Assembly (NCBI GenBank): GCA_003674045.1
Contig: PENC01000026.1
Coordinates: 54,685 to 118,684 of the forward strand
From: Streptomyces griseocarneus
Lineage (GTDB): Bacteria > Actinomycetota > Actinomycetes > Streptomycetales > Streptomycetaceae
DNA: 64,000 nucleotides
Direction: 5' to 3'
The notes beneath the pieces were generated by a model, which made no database searches, was not told where the DNA came from, and saw only the letters and a list, made by a program, of their open reading frames with translations. Below, in pieces: positions 16,022 to 24,493 of this stretch. Numbering within the stretch: position 1 is the first letter of the stretch; each line of letters begins with the position of its first letter. The position numbers and the translations under genes were made by a program.

Positions 16022-17716
16022 GTGACGATCAGAATCCTCCCGGCCGTCGGCGACCCGGACGCCGCCCGCGCCATCGGCGGGCTCCTCGGACAGCTCCCGG
16101 GGGCCGAACCCCTGCCGGCCGCAGGGGACTCCACCCGCCTCCTCGACACGCTCGCCGTGCTGGCCGCCTCCTCCGTGGAGGACCTCCCCGAGGTCGTCCT
16201 CGTCCACGAGCGGCTCGGGCCGTTACCCGCGCTCGAACTCATCCGCGAGGTGGCACTGCGTTTCCCCGCCACCGGCGTCGTCCTGGTCACCGCGTCCCCC
16301 GGCCCCGCGCTGTACGCGGCCGCCATGGACTGCGGGGCGCGCGGCGTCGTGGCGATCCCCCTCTCGTACGACGAACTGGGCACCCGCGTCCAGGCCGCCG
16401 CCCAGTGGGCCACCGGTGTCCGCCGTCATCTCGGTGGCGGGGACGGCGCCGCGGCGCGGGGGCCCGGCGGCACCCTGGTCGCCGTCGCCGGGGCCAAGGG
16501 CGGTGTCGGCACGACCGTCACCGCCGTCCAGCTCGCCCTCGCCGCGCGTGCCGCCGGGCGCAACGTCGCCCTGGTCGACATGGACCTCCAGTCCGGGGAC
16601 GTCGCCTCCTACCTGGACGTGCAGTTCCGACGTTCCATCGCCGACCTGGCGGGCATCAGCGACATCTCCCCGCGCGTCCTCCAGGACGCCGTCTTCCCCC
16701 ACCCCGCCGGGCTCGCGCTGCTGCTCGCACCCGCGGAGGGCGAGCGCGGCGAGGAGGTCGACGACCTCGCGTCCCGCCAGATCCTCGCCGCCCTGCGCGG
16801 CCGCTACGAACTCGTCGTGGTGGACTGCGGCACCCAGGTCACCGCCGCGTGCGCCGCGGCCGTCGAGAACGCGGACACGGCGGTGCTCGTCACCACCCCG
16901 GACGTGGTCTCCGTGCGGGCCGCCAAGCGCATGGTGCGGCTGTGGGAACGGCTCCAGATCCGCAAGGCCGCCGAGACCGTCACCGTCGTCAACCGGTACA
17001 CGCGCAGCGCGGAGATCCAGCCGTCCCTCGTCGAGCGTGCCACCGGCACCAGGACGGCCCGTACGACCGTCCCGGCGGGCTTCCGGGAACTCCAGGCGGC
17101 CGTCGACTCCGGCCGGATGCAGGACCTCGACGCGCGGTCGGCCGTACGGCAGGCCCTGTGGACCCTCGCCGCCGAACTCGGGCTCACCGGGCAGACCGCT
17201 CCCTCCGGCAGGCCGCGCGCCGCCGCGCACGCGGACCGCTCGCTCCCCGGCGGCCTGGGCGGCCTGCGCAGGCGCCGGGCGGCCATAGGGCCGGGCGGAT
17301 CGGGAGGCACGGGCGGTACGGGCCCGGACCAGCTGGCCCCCGTGCCCACGAGCCGCTTCCGCAGGCGCGGCGGCGGGGACCGCGGCCAGGTGGCGGTCGA
17401 GTTCCTGGGCATCCTGCCGCTGATCCTGGTGGTGCTGGCCGTCGTGTGGCAGTGCGTGCTGATCGGCTACACCTACTCCCTCGCGGGCGACGCGGCCGAC
17501 AAGGGCGCGCGAGCCGGAGCGGCGGGCGCCGACTGCGCGGCGGCGGCCCGCGCCGACCTCCCCGGAGCCTGGGGCGACACCGACATCGGCTGTGGTCCGG
17601 AGGCAGGCGTCTACCGTGCGAACGTCTCCCTGTCGGTCCCGGTCCTCTTCCCGGGGGCGATCAACTGGCCGTGGCAGGTCAACGGTTCTGCGGGCGCGGC
17701 GGAGGAGGGGAACTGA
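16022..17716 (+). CDS. TadZ/CpaE-type ATPase fused to a TadE-like pseudopilin
   Basis: 564 residues from a GTG with GAGGGA upstream. Residues 1-135 form a receiver-like (CheY-fold) domain. Residues 150-390 form a ParA/MinD ATPase with the deviant Walker A KGGVGTT (159-165) and VALVDMDLQSGD. After a glycine-rich linker (about 390-450), residues 453-564 are TadE-like: DRG-QVAVEFLG with Glu at +5 after Gly455, then a single membrane helix and an outer domain with paired cysteines. TadZ normally localises the secretion system in the cytosol, so the fusion puts a pilin-like export domain on it. Prepilin peptidase cleavage after Gly455 could release the two parts. The stop overlaps the next start in TGATG. 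Confidence 0.88.
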   Translation: MTIRILPAVGDPDAARAIGGLLGQLPGAEPLPAAGDSTRLLDTLAVLAASSVEDLPEVVLVHERLGPLPALELIREVALRFPATGVVLVTASPGPALYAAAMDCGARGVVAIPLSYDELGTRVQAAAQWATGVRRHLGGGDGAAARGPGGTLVAVAGAKGGVGTTVTAVQLALAARAAGRNVALVDMDLQSGDVASYLDVQFRRSIADLAGISDISPRVLQDAVFPHPAGLALLLAPAEGERGEEVDDLASRQILAALRGRYELVVVDCGTQVTAACAAAVENADTAVLVTTPDVVSVRAAKRMVRLWERLQIRKAAETVTVVNRYTRSAEIQPSLVERATGTRTARTTVPAGFRELQAAVDSGRMQDLDARSAVRQALWTLAAELGLTGQTAPSGRPRAAAHADRSLPGGLGGLRRRRAAIGPGGSGGTGGTGPDQLAPVPTSRFRRRGGGDRGQVAVEFLGILPLILVVLAVVWQCVLIGYTYSLAGDAADKGARAGAAGADCAAAARADLPGAWGDTDIGCGPEAGVYRANVSLSVPVLFPGAINWPWQVNGSAGAAEEGN

Positions 17717-18126
17717 TGTCACGTCGGCGGGCGCCCCGTAACCGTGGAGACAACGGCTCGGCCTCCATCGAACTCATCGGCTTCCTCCCCGTCCTGCTCC
17801 TCGTAGGGCTCGCCGCCCTCCAACTCGGCCTGGCCGCCTACGCCGCCCAACAAGCCGGCACAGCAGCCCGCGCAGCGGCCCGTACCGCCACGCAGGACGA
17901 CCCGAGAACATCGCCCGCAGCCGCAGGCCGAGCGGCACTCAGCACATGGCTGAGCACAGAAGGCGAGCCGGACGCACCGCGGTGCGCCGGTGCCGGACAG
18001 ACCACTGCCAGCGTCACCGTACGGATTCCGACGGTCCTGCCGTTCCTCGGCGACCGGTCCGTCACCCGCCGGGCCACCATGCGCTGCCCGACGGACCTTC
18101 TGCCGCCCGTGAGGAGCGTGCCATGA
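17716..18126 (+). CDS. TadE-like pseudopilin
   Basis: 136 residues starting in the TGATG overlap with the previous gene. A short basic N-terminus ends at Gly14, followed by SASIELIGFLPVLLL, giving Glu at +5 and a hydrophobic helix as in class III prepilins. The C-terminal part has two cysteines. It is probably processed by the prepilin peptidase at 26221 and acts as a minor pilin. Its stop overlaps the tadA start by ATGA. Confidence 0.85.
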   Translation: MSRRRAPRNRGDNGSASIELIGFLPVLLLVGLAALQLGLAAYAAQQAGTAARAAARTATQDDPRTSPAAAGRAALSTWLSTEGEPDAPRCAGAGQTTASVTVRIPTVLPFLGDRSVTRRATMRCPTDLLPPVRSVP

Positions 18127-19466
18127 GCCTGCGGTCGCGGATCGTCGCCCCGGAGACGCCCGCCGAGGGCCGGGAGCCGGGCCACCTCGTGCCCGTCTAC
18201 CGCGCGAAGCTGCTGGAGGAGATCGACCTCGCGGAGATGTCCTCGCTCGCCGCCGCCGAGCGCCGTACCCGGCTGGAGCGGGTCCTCGGGCACATCATCA
18301 GCCGCGAGGGCCCCGTGCTCTCCACAGCCGAGCGCGACCGGCTCATCCGCCGCGTCGTCGACGAGGCGCTCGGGCTCGGCGTCCTCGAACCGCTCCTGGA
18401 GGACCCCTCGATCACCGAGATCATGGTGAACGGCCCCGATCAGATCTTCGTGGAGCGCGCCGGCCGCGTGGAGCCCGTCCCGGTGCGCTTCGCCTCGCAC
18501 GAGCAGCTGATGCAGACCATCGAGCGCATCGTCTCCACCGTCAACCGCCGGGTGGACGAGTCCCATCCGATGGTCGACGCCCGGCTGCCCAGCGGGGAAC
18601 GCGTCAATGTCATCATTCCCCCGCTCGCGCTGAACGGCGCGACCCTGACCATCCGCCGTTTCCCGCGCCCCTACACGCTGCCCGAGCTCATCGGCATGGG
18701 CACGCTGGACGAGCCGATGCTGATGCTGCTGTCGGCACTGGTCCGCGCGAAGTTCAACGTGGTGGTCTCCGGGCCGACGGGCTCCGGCAAGACGACTCTC
18801 CTGAACGCGCTCTCCGGCCTGATCCCGGAGGGCGAGCGCATCATCACCGTCGAGGACGCCGCGGAGCTCCAGCTCCAGCAGACGCACGTCATCCGCCTGG
18901 AGTCCCGCCCGCCGAACGTCGAGGGCAAGGGCCGGATCACCATCCGCGACCTCGTACGCAACTCCCTGCGCATGCGCCCCGACCGCATCATCGTCGGCGA
19001 GGTGCGCGGCGGAGAGACGCTCGACATGCTCCAGGCCATGTCCACCGGCCACGACGGCTCGCTCGCCACCGTCCACGCCAACAGCGCCGAGGACGCCCTG
19101 ATGCGCCTGCAGACCCTGGCGTCGATGTCCGAGGTCGGCATCCCCTACGAGGCGCTGCGCGACCAGATCAACAGCGCCGTCGACTGCATCGTCCAGCTCG
19201 CCCGGCACCCCGACGGCTCACGCCGCGTCGTCGAGGTCGCCCTCCTCGACTCGCACGGCAGGGAGGACTACCGCCTCACCACCGTCTGCCGCTTCGACAC
19301 CCGGCCGCTGGCCGCGGACCGCGTCGTGCGCGGGCGGTTCATGTGCCTGCCCCTCCCCGAACGCGTCGCCGAACGGCTGCGGATGGCCGACGAGCCCGTG
19401 CCGCCCGCCTTCGGCGTCGCCGCCTTCCCCACCGAACTCGCCGTCCGCGAGGCGAGGCAGAGGTAG
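18123..19466 (+). CDS. tadA: TadA/CpaF secretion ATPase
   Basis: 447 residues. It is a type II/IV secretion ATPase: an N-terminal helical domain, LEPLLEDPSITEIMVNGPDQ (about 88-107), Walker A GPTGSGKT (217-224), an Asp box VEDAAELQL, Walker B DRIIVGEVRG, and the His box GSLATVHANS. It powers assembly of Flp pili from the cytosolic face with TadB and TadC. It is translationally coupled to the preceding gene by ATGA and lies seven bases ahead of tadB. Confidence 0.97.
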   Translation: MSLRSRIVAPETPAEGREPGHLVPVYRAKLLEEIDLAEMSSLAAAERRTRLERVLGHIISREGPVLSTAERDRLIRRVVDEALGLGVLEPLLEDPSITEIMVNGPDQIFVERAGRVEPVPVRFASHEQLMQTIERIVSTVNRRVDESHPMVDARLPSGERVNVIIPPLALNGATLTIRRFPRPYTLPELIGMGTLDEPMLMLLSALVRAKFNVVVSGPTGSGKTTLLNALSGLIPEGERIITVEDAAELQLQQTHVIRLESRPPNVEGKGRITIRDLVRNSLRMRPDRIIVGEVRGGETLDMLQAMSTGHDGSLATVHANSAEDALMRLQTLASMSEVGIPYEALRDQINSAVDCIVQLARHPDGSRRVVEVALLDSHGREDYRLTTVCRFDTRPLAADRVVRGRFMCLPLPERVAERLRMADEPVPPAFGVAAFPTELAVREARQR

Positions 19467-19472
19467 CCGCCG

Positions 19473-20420
19473 ATGTCCATGAACGCCCTCGTCCTGCTCA
19501 CCGTCGGCGCGACCCTGCTGTGCTGCGCGCTCGGCACCGCGGGCGCGCTGTTCTACGCCTCCGGCAAGGCACGGCGCCGGTCGCTGGTGGACCGGCTCTC
19601 CGACGCGCCGGTGCTGCCGCCGCCCGCAGGGCGCACCCGCCACTTCCGCGGCTTCGACCGGCGGCTGCGCGCCACCCGCCTCGGCCGCCGGCTGGAGCGG
19701 CGCCTGGCGTCCACCGGGCTGGACGTCACGCCGGGCGAGTTCGCCGTCTGCGCGCTCGCCGGGTCCGCGGCCCTGTGGATCGTCGCGGCCTCCGTCCTCG
19801 CGCCCTTCTTCGGGCCACCGGCCGCGCTCGCCGCCCTGTGGTCCGCTTCGGCCTTCCTGAGCTACCAGCGCCGCAAGCGGATCGAGCGGTTCATCAACCA
19901 GTTGCCCGAGCTCTCCCGCATCCTCGCCAACGCCACCCAGGCGGGCCTCGCCCTCCGCACGGCGCTCGGCATGGCGGCGGAGGAACTGGACAGCCCGGCG
20001 GGCGAGGAGCTGGGCAAGGTCGCCGACCGGCTCGCCGTCGGGCACTCCGTCGACGACGCGCTCGGCGAGCTCACCGAACGGCTGCCCTCCCGCGAACTCG
20101 TCGTCCTCGTCACGACCCTCGTCCTGTCGAACAGGGCGGGCGGCACGGTCGTCACCTCGCTGCGCAACCTCACCCAGACGCTGGAGGAGCGCAAGGAGAC
20201 CCGCAGGGAGGTCCGTACCCAGCTCTCCCAGGTGACCGTCACCGCGTACGTCGTCCCGCTGATGGGCGTCGGCACGCTGCTGCTGATGGACCGCATCGCG
20301 CCCGGGTCGATCGACCGGATGACGTCGGGCTGGTTCGGCCAGACGGCCGTCGTCGTGGCCTTCTGCCTCTACGGGCTCGGCTTCCTCGCCATCCGGCGGC
20401 TGTCCCGGATCGACGTCTGA
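19473..20420 (+). CDS. tadB: TadB, inner-membrane platform protein
   Basis: 315 residues of the type II secretion F family. There is an N-terminal membrane segment (about 5-25), two more around 85-125, the cytosolic GspF domain (about 155-275, with LPELSRILANATQAGLALRTAL) and C-terminal membrane helices. It forms the pilus platform with TadC under TadA. It follows tadA by six bases and precedes tadC by 21. Confidence 0.95.
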   Translation: MSMNALVLLTVGATLLCCALGTAGALFYASGKARRRSLVDRLSDAPVLPPPAGRTRHFRGFDRRLRATRLGRRLERRLASTGLDVTPGEFAVCALAGSAALWIVAASVLAPFFGPPAALAALWSASAFLSYQRRKRIERFINQLPELSRILANATQAGLALRTALGMAAEELDSPAGEELGKVADRLAVGHSVDDALGELTERLPSRELVVLVTTLVLSNRAGGTVVTSLRNLTQTLEERKETRREVRTQLSQVTVTAYVVPLMGVGTLLLMDRIAPGSIDRMTSGWFGQTAVVVAFCLYGLGFLAIRRLSRIDV

Positions 20421-20441
20421 GAGGGAGAGGGGAGGGGCGGG

Positions 20442-21329
20442 ATGGGATTTCTGCTGGGGCTGCTGGCCGCGCTGTCCGTCGCGGGCGCCTGCGCCGGGAT
20501 CGTGCTGTACCGCAGCGAGGTGAAACTGCCGACCGACCTGACGCTGGCCCTGGAGGTCGGGTCGACGCGCACCACGGCCGTCGGTTCCGCCGTCGACCGG
20601 CTCGGCATGCGCCACGCGCCGCTCGTGCTGCGGATGATGGGCGAGAAGCGCGTGGCGAAGGTCCGCGGCCGCATCGACCGCGCGGGGAACCCGGGCGGCC
20701 TCACGGTGGACAGATACGCGGCCCGGCGCGCCGTCTACGGCTTCCTCGGCTTCGGCGGAGCCCTGGTCATGCTGCTGGACGGGCAGCTGCTCGTGGCGCT
20801 GCTGCTGGTGGCCTTCGGGCTGTTCTGGATCGAGGTGGGCATCTGGGCGGCCGTTCGCGAGCGCAAGGACGCCATCGACCGCACGCTGCCGGACTTCCTC
20901 GACGTCCTGGCCGTCGTGGTCAGCGCGGGCCTGAGCTTCCGGCAGGCCCTCGACCGGGTGTCGGAGAAGTACGAGGGACCCTGGGCGGACGAACTCCGCA
21001 TCACCCTGCGCCAGATGGACATGGGCGTCAGCAGGCGCCAGGCGTTCGAGGAACTGCGCTCCCGCAACGACTCCGAGCAGGTCGCCCAGTTCGTGACGGC
21101 GCTCCAGCAGGGTGAGGAGCTGGGCGCGCCGATCGTCGACACGCTGATCGCGATCGCGGGCGACATGCGCCGCACCGACGCCCAGCGGGCCCGCCGCCGC
21201 GCGGCCCGTGCGGTACCGAAGGCCACGGTCGTGATCACCACGTGCATGGTGCCGGGCACCATGATCCTCCTCGTGGCCGGATTCTTCCTGGGATCGGGGA
21301 CGGACTTCGGCTCGATCATGGGGCGTTGA
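20442..21329 (+). CDS. tadC: TadC, inner-membrane platform protein
   Basis: 295 residues of the type II secretion F family, with an N-terminal hydrophobic segment, a central membrane pair (about 100-140), the GspF domain (DFLDVLAVVVSAGLSFRQAL) and a terminal helix. A GGGAGAGGGGAGG-rich purine stretch serves as ribosome-binding site. The stop codon lies in a 9-bp tandem repeat that supplies two more in-frame TGA codons. Confidence 0.95.
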   Translation: MGFLLGLLAALSVAGACAGIVLYRSEVKLPTDLTLALEVGSTRTTAVGSAVDRLGMRHAPLVLRMMGEKRVAKVRGRIDRAGNPGGLTVDRYAARRAVYGFLGFGGALVMLLDGQLLVALLLVAFGLFWIEVGIWAAVRERKDAIDRTLPDFLDVLAVVVSAGLSFRQALDRVSEKYEGPWADELRITLRQMDMGVSRRQAFEELRSRNDSEQVAQFVTALQQGEELGAPIVDTLIAIAGDMRRTDAQRARRRAARAVPKATVVITTCMVPGTMILLVAGFFLGSGTDFGSIMGR

Positions 21330-21348
21330 GGGCGTTGAGGGCGTTGAG
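21322..21348 (+). repeat. 9-bp tandem repeat at the tadC stop
   Basis: Three perfect copies of GGCGTTGAG. The unit is a multiple of three, so TGA recurs in frame at 21327, 21336 and 21345. Confidence 0.9.
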
Positions 21349-21620
21349 GGTAGGGCCGGTGAGCGCGGACGACGGTCGTGCGGCAGGGGTGGAGGTGGTA
21401 CGAGTGAGCCGCGAGGGTTGTGTGAGGCCCATATGTTCGATGGTGTCCCAACTCCCGTTACAGGGAAGGGAAAGATGCCGGGCCCACTGTTCCGCCAGTG
21501 CGGTTCCGGCGTACTTTTCCTGTGTCGTGAATTCCCGTGGCGTGAACGGCACCACCCACCACACCCGAACGCCGTACGGGACGGCGGAGGCCGCCCATGG
21601 AACCCATGGAGGGGAAGACC

Positions 21621-21821
21621 ATGCAGAAGCCGGGGAAGCCGGGCGAGCGCAGCCCGGGAAAGGGCGGAATCCCGTGGAGCGACCGCGGGCAGACCGCGAT
21701 CGAGTACCTGGGCATCATCGCGGTGGTCGTCGCGATCGTCCTCGTCCTGACACGGACGGACTTCGGCAACGCGATCGCGAGCGCCATCTCCGACAAGATC
21801 TCCCAGGTGACGAGCGGCTGA
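21621..21821 (+). CDS. flp: Flp-type pilin
   Basis: 66 residues from the ATG with GGAGGGG six bases upstream; two ATGs a few codons earlier are in frame but less well placed. The leader ends WSDRG and the mature part begins QTAIEYLGII, with Glu and Tyr at +5/+6, the hallmark of Flp prepilins. It predicts a 43-residue mature pilin with one hydrophobic helix. A 291-bp gap after tadC probably gives it a separate promoter so that the major subunit can be made in excess. Confidence 0.93.
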   Translation: MQKPGKPGERSPGKGGIPWSDRGQTAIEYLGIIAVVVAIVLVLTRTDFGNAIASAISDKISQVTSG

Positions 21822-21847
21822 CGGGAGCTTTCAGGCGCGCCCCTTCC

Positions 21848-21950
21848 GGGGCGCGGGGCTGTGACATGTGCGGCTCCGTCGCGTGGGCGCGACCAGCCAC
21901 AGTGGACCCGCAGCCGCGCGCGGAGCGCGGGTGGCACCCCGGTGGGCGCA
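21848..21950 (+). repeat. Dispersed intergenic repeat, copy R5 (long form)
   Basis: GGGGCGCGGGGCTGTGACAT continues through GCGGCTCCGTCGCGTGGG and gcgcgaccagcc. It lies between flp and the TadG-like gene and overlaps the predicted 5' end of the latter. Confidence 0.8.
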
Positions 21951-22564
21951 ACCGCACCCCCAGCCGGTGGAGCCGCGGTGACACCGGCCAAGCCTTCCCG
22001 ATCTACATCACCGCGATCGCCGCCCTGCTCTTCCTCGCCCTCGCCTTCTTCGCCGTGGGTCAGGCCGGGGCCAACAAGAACGGCGCCCAGACCGCCGCGG
22101 ACGCGGCCGCCCTCGCCGCGGCCCAGAGCTACCGCGACCAGCTGAGCACGGGCCTGCTGGGCGCCCTCGCGGGCGGCACCTGGGGGGACTGGCTCAACGG
22201 CCGCTCGGGCGACCCCGGGACCGCCTGCGGCGAAGCCGACGCCTACGCCCGCGACAATGGCGCCGAGCTCGTCGGGGACTGCGCGGCGACAGGGCTCCTC
22301 CCCGCGGCGTTCGAGGTCACCGTACGCGCCTCGGAGCCTGTCGGCCGTTCCGTCGTCCCCGGCACCGAGAACACCCACGCGACAGCCAGGGCGCGGGCCG
22401 TCGTGGAGCCGCGCTGCGCCGGGATCCCCGCGGAGAGCCGGAAACCCCCCGTCGACATCGTGTGCGACGGCCGGGTGGTGACGATCGACCCGGCGCACCC
22501 CGACGACCTCGCGCGGGCGGCCCGGGGGCTCTTCGCCGTGCGGCTCGCCGACCGGGTCGGCTGA
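21866..22564 (+). CDS. TadG-like pilus assembly protein
   Basis: 232 residues if translation begins at the ATG; a GTG at 21902 is the other in-frame choice and neither has a strong ribosome-binding site. The domain proper begins near RGDTGQAFPIYITAIAALL, a membrane helix, followed by the TadG signature QTAADAAALAAAQ and an outer domain with several cysteines. Glu at +5 is missing (Ile), so pilin-type processing is doubtful. The first 30 residues are encoded by repeat R5, which makes the true start uncertain. It lies 44 bp after flp. Confidence 0.75.
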   Translation: MCGSVAWARPATVDPQPRAERGWHPGGRNRTPSRWSRGDTGQAFPIYITAIAALLFLALAFFAVGQAGANKNGAQTAADAAALAAAQSYRDQLSTGLLGALAGGTWGDWLNGRSGDPGTACGEADAYARDNGAELVGDCAATGLLPAAFEVTVRASEPVGRSVVPGTENTHATARARAVVEPRCAGIPAESRKPPVDIVCDGRVVTIDPAHPDDLARAARGLFAVRLADRVG

Positions 22565-22600
22565 CGAGCCCTCTGAACCGACTGAAAGGACCACACCGGC

Positions 22601-23236
22601 ATGGCTGAGTCCGCAACGTCCCCGGAGGCCACGCGAAACGCGGGCAGGAGGGGCCGCCGTAGAAGTCGTGGGGGCCACATCGCGGCGTGCGTGGCGGTGG
22701 CCTTCACGGCGGCCCTGGCCGGGACCCTCACCGGCTGCGGGAGCGACGACCACTCCTCGGATTCCTCCGCCGCCTCCGCCAAGAAGTCCGTGAACCCCTC
22801 GTCCGGCTCGTCCGGCCGCAGCGCCAAGAACGCCCCCGGCGGTGAGGCGATAGGTGAGATGAAGGGCCCCGACGGTGTCACCATCGCCCTGACCTCCGCC
22901 GCCCGAGACAGCGGTGGTTTCGTCACCGTGAGCGGCACCCTCACCAACCGCGGAAGCAAGCCCTTCAACGCCGTCCACTGGTCGTCGAAGGAGACGGAGA
23001 TGAAGTCCCGTTCCTCCGTCTCGGGCGCCTCGCTCGTCGATTCGGCCGGCAAGAAGCGCTATCTGGTGCTGCGGGACACGGACGGCGAGTGCCTGTGCAG
23101 TACGGGCCTGACCAACGTCAAACCACAGGAGGACCGGCCCGTCTTCGCGCAGTTCCCCGCGCCGCCGGACAGCGTCACGGAGGTCGACTTCCAGCTGCCG
23201 ACGATGCCGTCGGTCCGCGTCAGGCTCTCGGGGTGA
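22601..23236 (+). CDS. Putative lipoprotein of the tad cluster
   Basis: 211 residues with AAAGGA about ten bases before the ATG. A long Arg-rich N-terminus (1-25) and hydrophobic core lead to the lipobox LTGC with Cys46, then a Ser/Gly linker and a beta-rich domain (about 85-211) resembling extracellular DUF4352-like or immunoglobulin-like folds (VTVSGTLTNRGSKPF). It is likely anchored on the outer membrane face. The stop overlaps the OmpA-like start in GTGA, implying coupling. Confidence 0.8.
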   Translation: MAESATSPEATRNAGRRGRRRSRGGHIAACVAVAFTAALAGTLTGCGSDDHSSDSSAASAKKSVNPSSGSSGRSAKNAPGGEAIGEMKGPDGVTIALTSAARDSGGFVTVSGTLTNRGSKPFNAVHWSSKETEMKSRSSVSGASLVDSAGKKRYLVLRDTDGECLCSTGLTNVKPQEDRPVFAQFPAPPDSVTEVDFQLPTMPSVRVRLSG

Positions 23237-23847
23237 CCCACCCCATGCCGATGTCCCGCCTCGGCCACGGCATGGCGGTCGCCGTGGCCGCCGCCCTGAT
23301 GGCCGCCACTCCTGTCCACGCGGACAGCGGCCCCGGCAGTCCGGCCGACACCCGGCCTCCCGTGAAGATCGACACTGCCGCCTCCGGCCTCAAGCTCCGC
23401 CCCGGCGCGAAACTGGCTCCCGGCCGCGTCCTGGACATCAAGTCCGTCGTCGAGACGGGCGACGGGGGCGAGCGGCGCGAGGACACCAACGTGAACGTCA
23501 CCTTCGCCCTCCAGGCGGAGGTCCTCTTCGACAAGGACAGTGCCAAGCTCGGCCCGGACGCGACAGCCCGCATCCGCGTCATCGCCGACGAGGTCCGCAA
23601 ACAGCACGCCACCACCCTGCGCGTCTTCGGCTTCACCGACAACCTCGGCTCCGCCGATCACGGCCTGGAACTCTCCAAGGAACGCGCCAACGCGGTCCAG
23701 CGACAACTCGCCCTGAACATCGGCTCATCAGGCATCGCCTACCAGATCCGCGGCTACGGCGAGCAGTACCCCATCGCCGACAACTCCTCGGAGGACGGCC
23801 GCAAGAAAAACCGCCGCGTGGAGGTCAGCTTTCCGCGACGCGGCTGA
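23233..23847 (+). CDS. Secreted OmpA-domain protein
   Basis: 204 residues from the GTG overlapping the previous stop. A signal peptide ends near VHA-DS (about residue 32). The C-terminal half is an OmpA/MotB peptidoglycan-binding domain: EVLFDKDSAKLGPDA, GFTDNLGS, LSKERANAVQRQL, and GRKKNRRVEV. In a Gram-positive cell it would bind the wall and may anchor the pilus machinery. The stop lies in a 9-bp tandem repeat giving four in-frame TGA codons. Confidence 0.9.
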   Translation: MTHPMPMSRLGHGMAVAVAAALMAATPVHADSGPGSPADTRPPVKIDTAASGLKLRPGAKLAPGRVLDIKSVVETGDGGERREDTNVNVTFALQAEVLFDKDSAKLGPDATARIRVIADEVRKQHATTLRVFGFTDNLGSADHGLELSKERANAVQRQLALNIGSSGIAYQIRGYGEQYPIADNSSEDGRKKNRRVEVSFPRRG

Positions 23848-23881
23848 CGCGGCTGACGCGGCTGACGCGGCTGACGCGGCG
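23837..23881 (+). repeat. 9-bp tandem repeat at the ompA-like stop
   Basis: Nearly five copies of GACGCGGCT, the last with one mismatch. TGA recurs in frame at 23845, 23854, 23863 and 23872. Confidence 0.9.
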
Positions 23882-24053
23882 TCCGGTCTCGCCTTCTCGC
23901 CGTTGCCGCCCTGCGGGCGGGAGCGTCCTGCGGCCGCGTCCTCAATCGCCGGACAGGCTGGTGAGGGTGAAGGTGGGTGGAGAAGTGTCTCCGGGGGCTC
24001 CGCCCCCAGGCCCCCGGTCGGCTGATGCCGGCCACCGGGACCGCGCCCCGCAA

Positions 24054-24405
24054 GGGGCGCGGGGAACGGCGCGACCAGCTACAACAAACCCGCGGTCGCG
24101 CGCGGAGCGCAAGAGGAAGCCCGGTGGGCGCAGCCAGCCCCACCGACCCGCACGCGGCCAACGGGGCCAGGGGGCGAAGCCCCCTCAGGGGCGCGGGGAA
24201 CGGCGCGATCAGCCACGACGCAACCTGCAGCCGCGCACGGAGCGCAAAACGCAGCCCGGTGGGCGCAGCCAGCCCCGCTGACCCGCACGCGGCCAACGGG
24301 GCAAGGGGGCGAAGCCCCTTCAGGGGCGCGGGGAACGGCGCGACCAGCCACAGCGCAACCCGCAGCCGCGCGCGGAGCGCAAGAGGCACCCCGGTAGGCG
24401 CACCC
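24054..24405 (+). repeat. Triplicated dispersed repeat, copies R6a-c
   Basis: Three head-to-tail copies begin GGGGCGCGGGGAACGGCGCG at 24054, 24188 and 24323, a period of 134-135 bp. Each includes gcggccaacgggg and gggggcgaagcccc in its spacer; the third is cut after ggtaggcgc. With the flanking GC-rich sequence this fills the 646-bp gap 23848-24493, in which I see no gene. Confidence 0.88.
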
Positions 24406-24493
24406 CGCCACCCCGTAAGGCCCTCGCGTCGCCGCCCCACCTCACGGCAGGATTGGCCCCACAAAAACCACCGCCCACGAGGGAGGCGAGCCA

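Noticed and set aside
23900..24493. CRISPR-like array at the triplicated repeat
   Set aside because: The repeat unit is 134 bp with similar spacers and no cas genes; it is a tandem duplication of an intergenic repeat.
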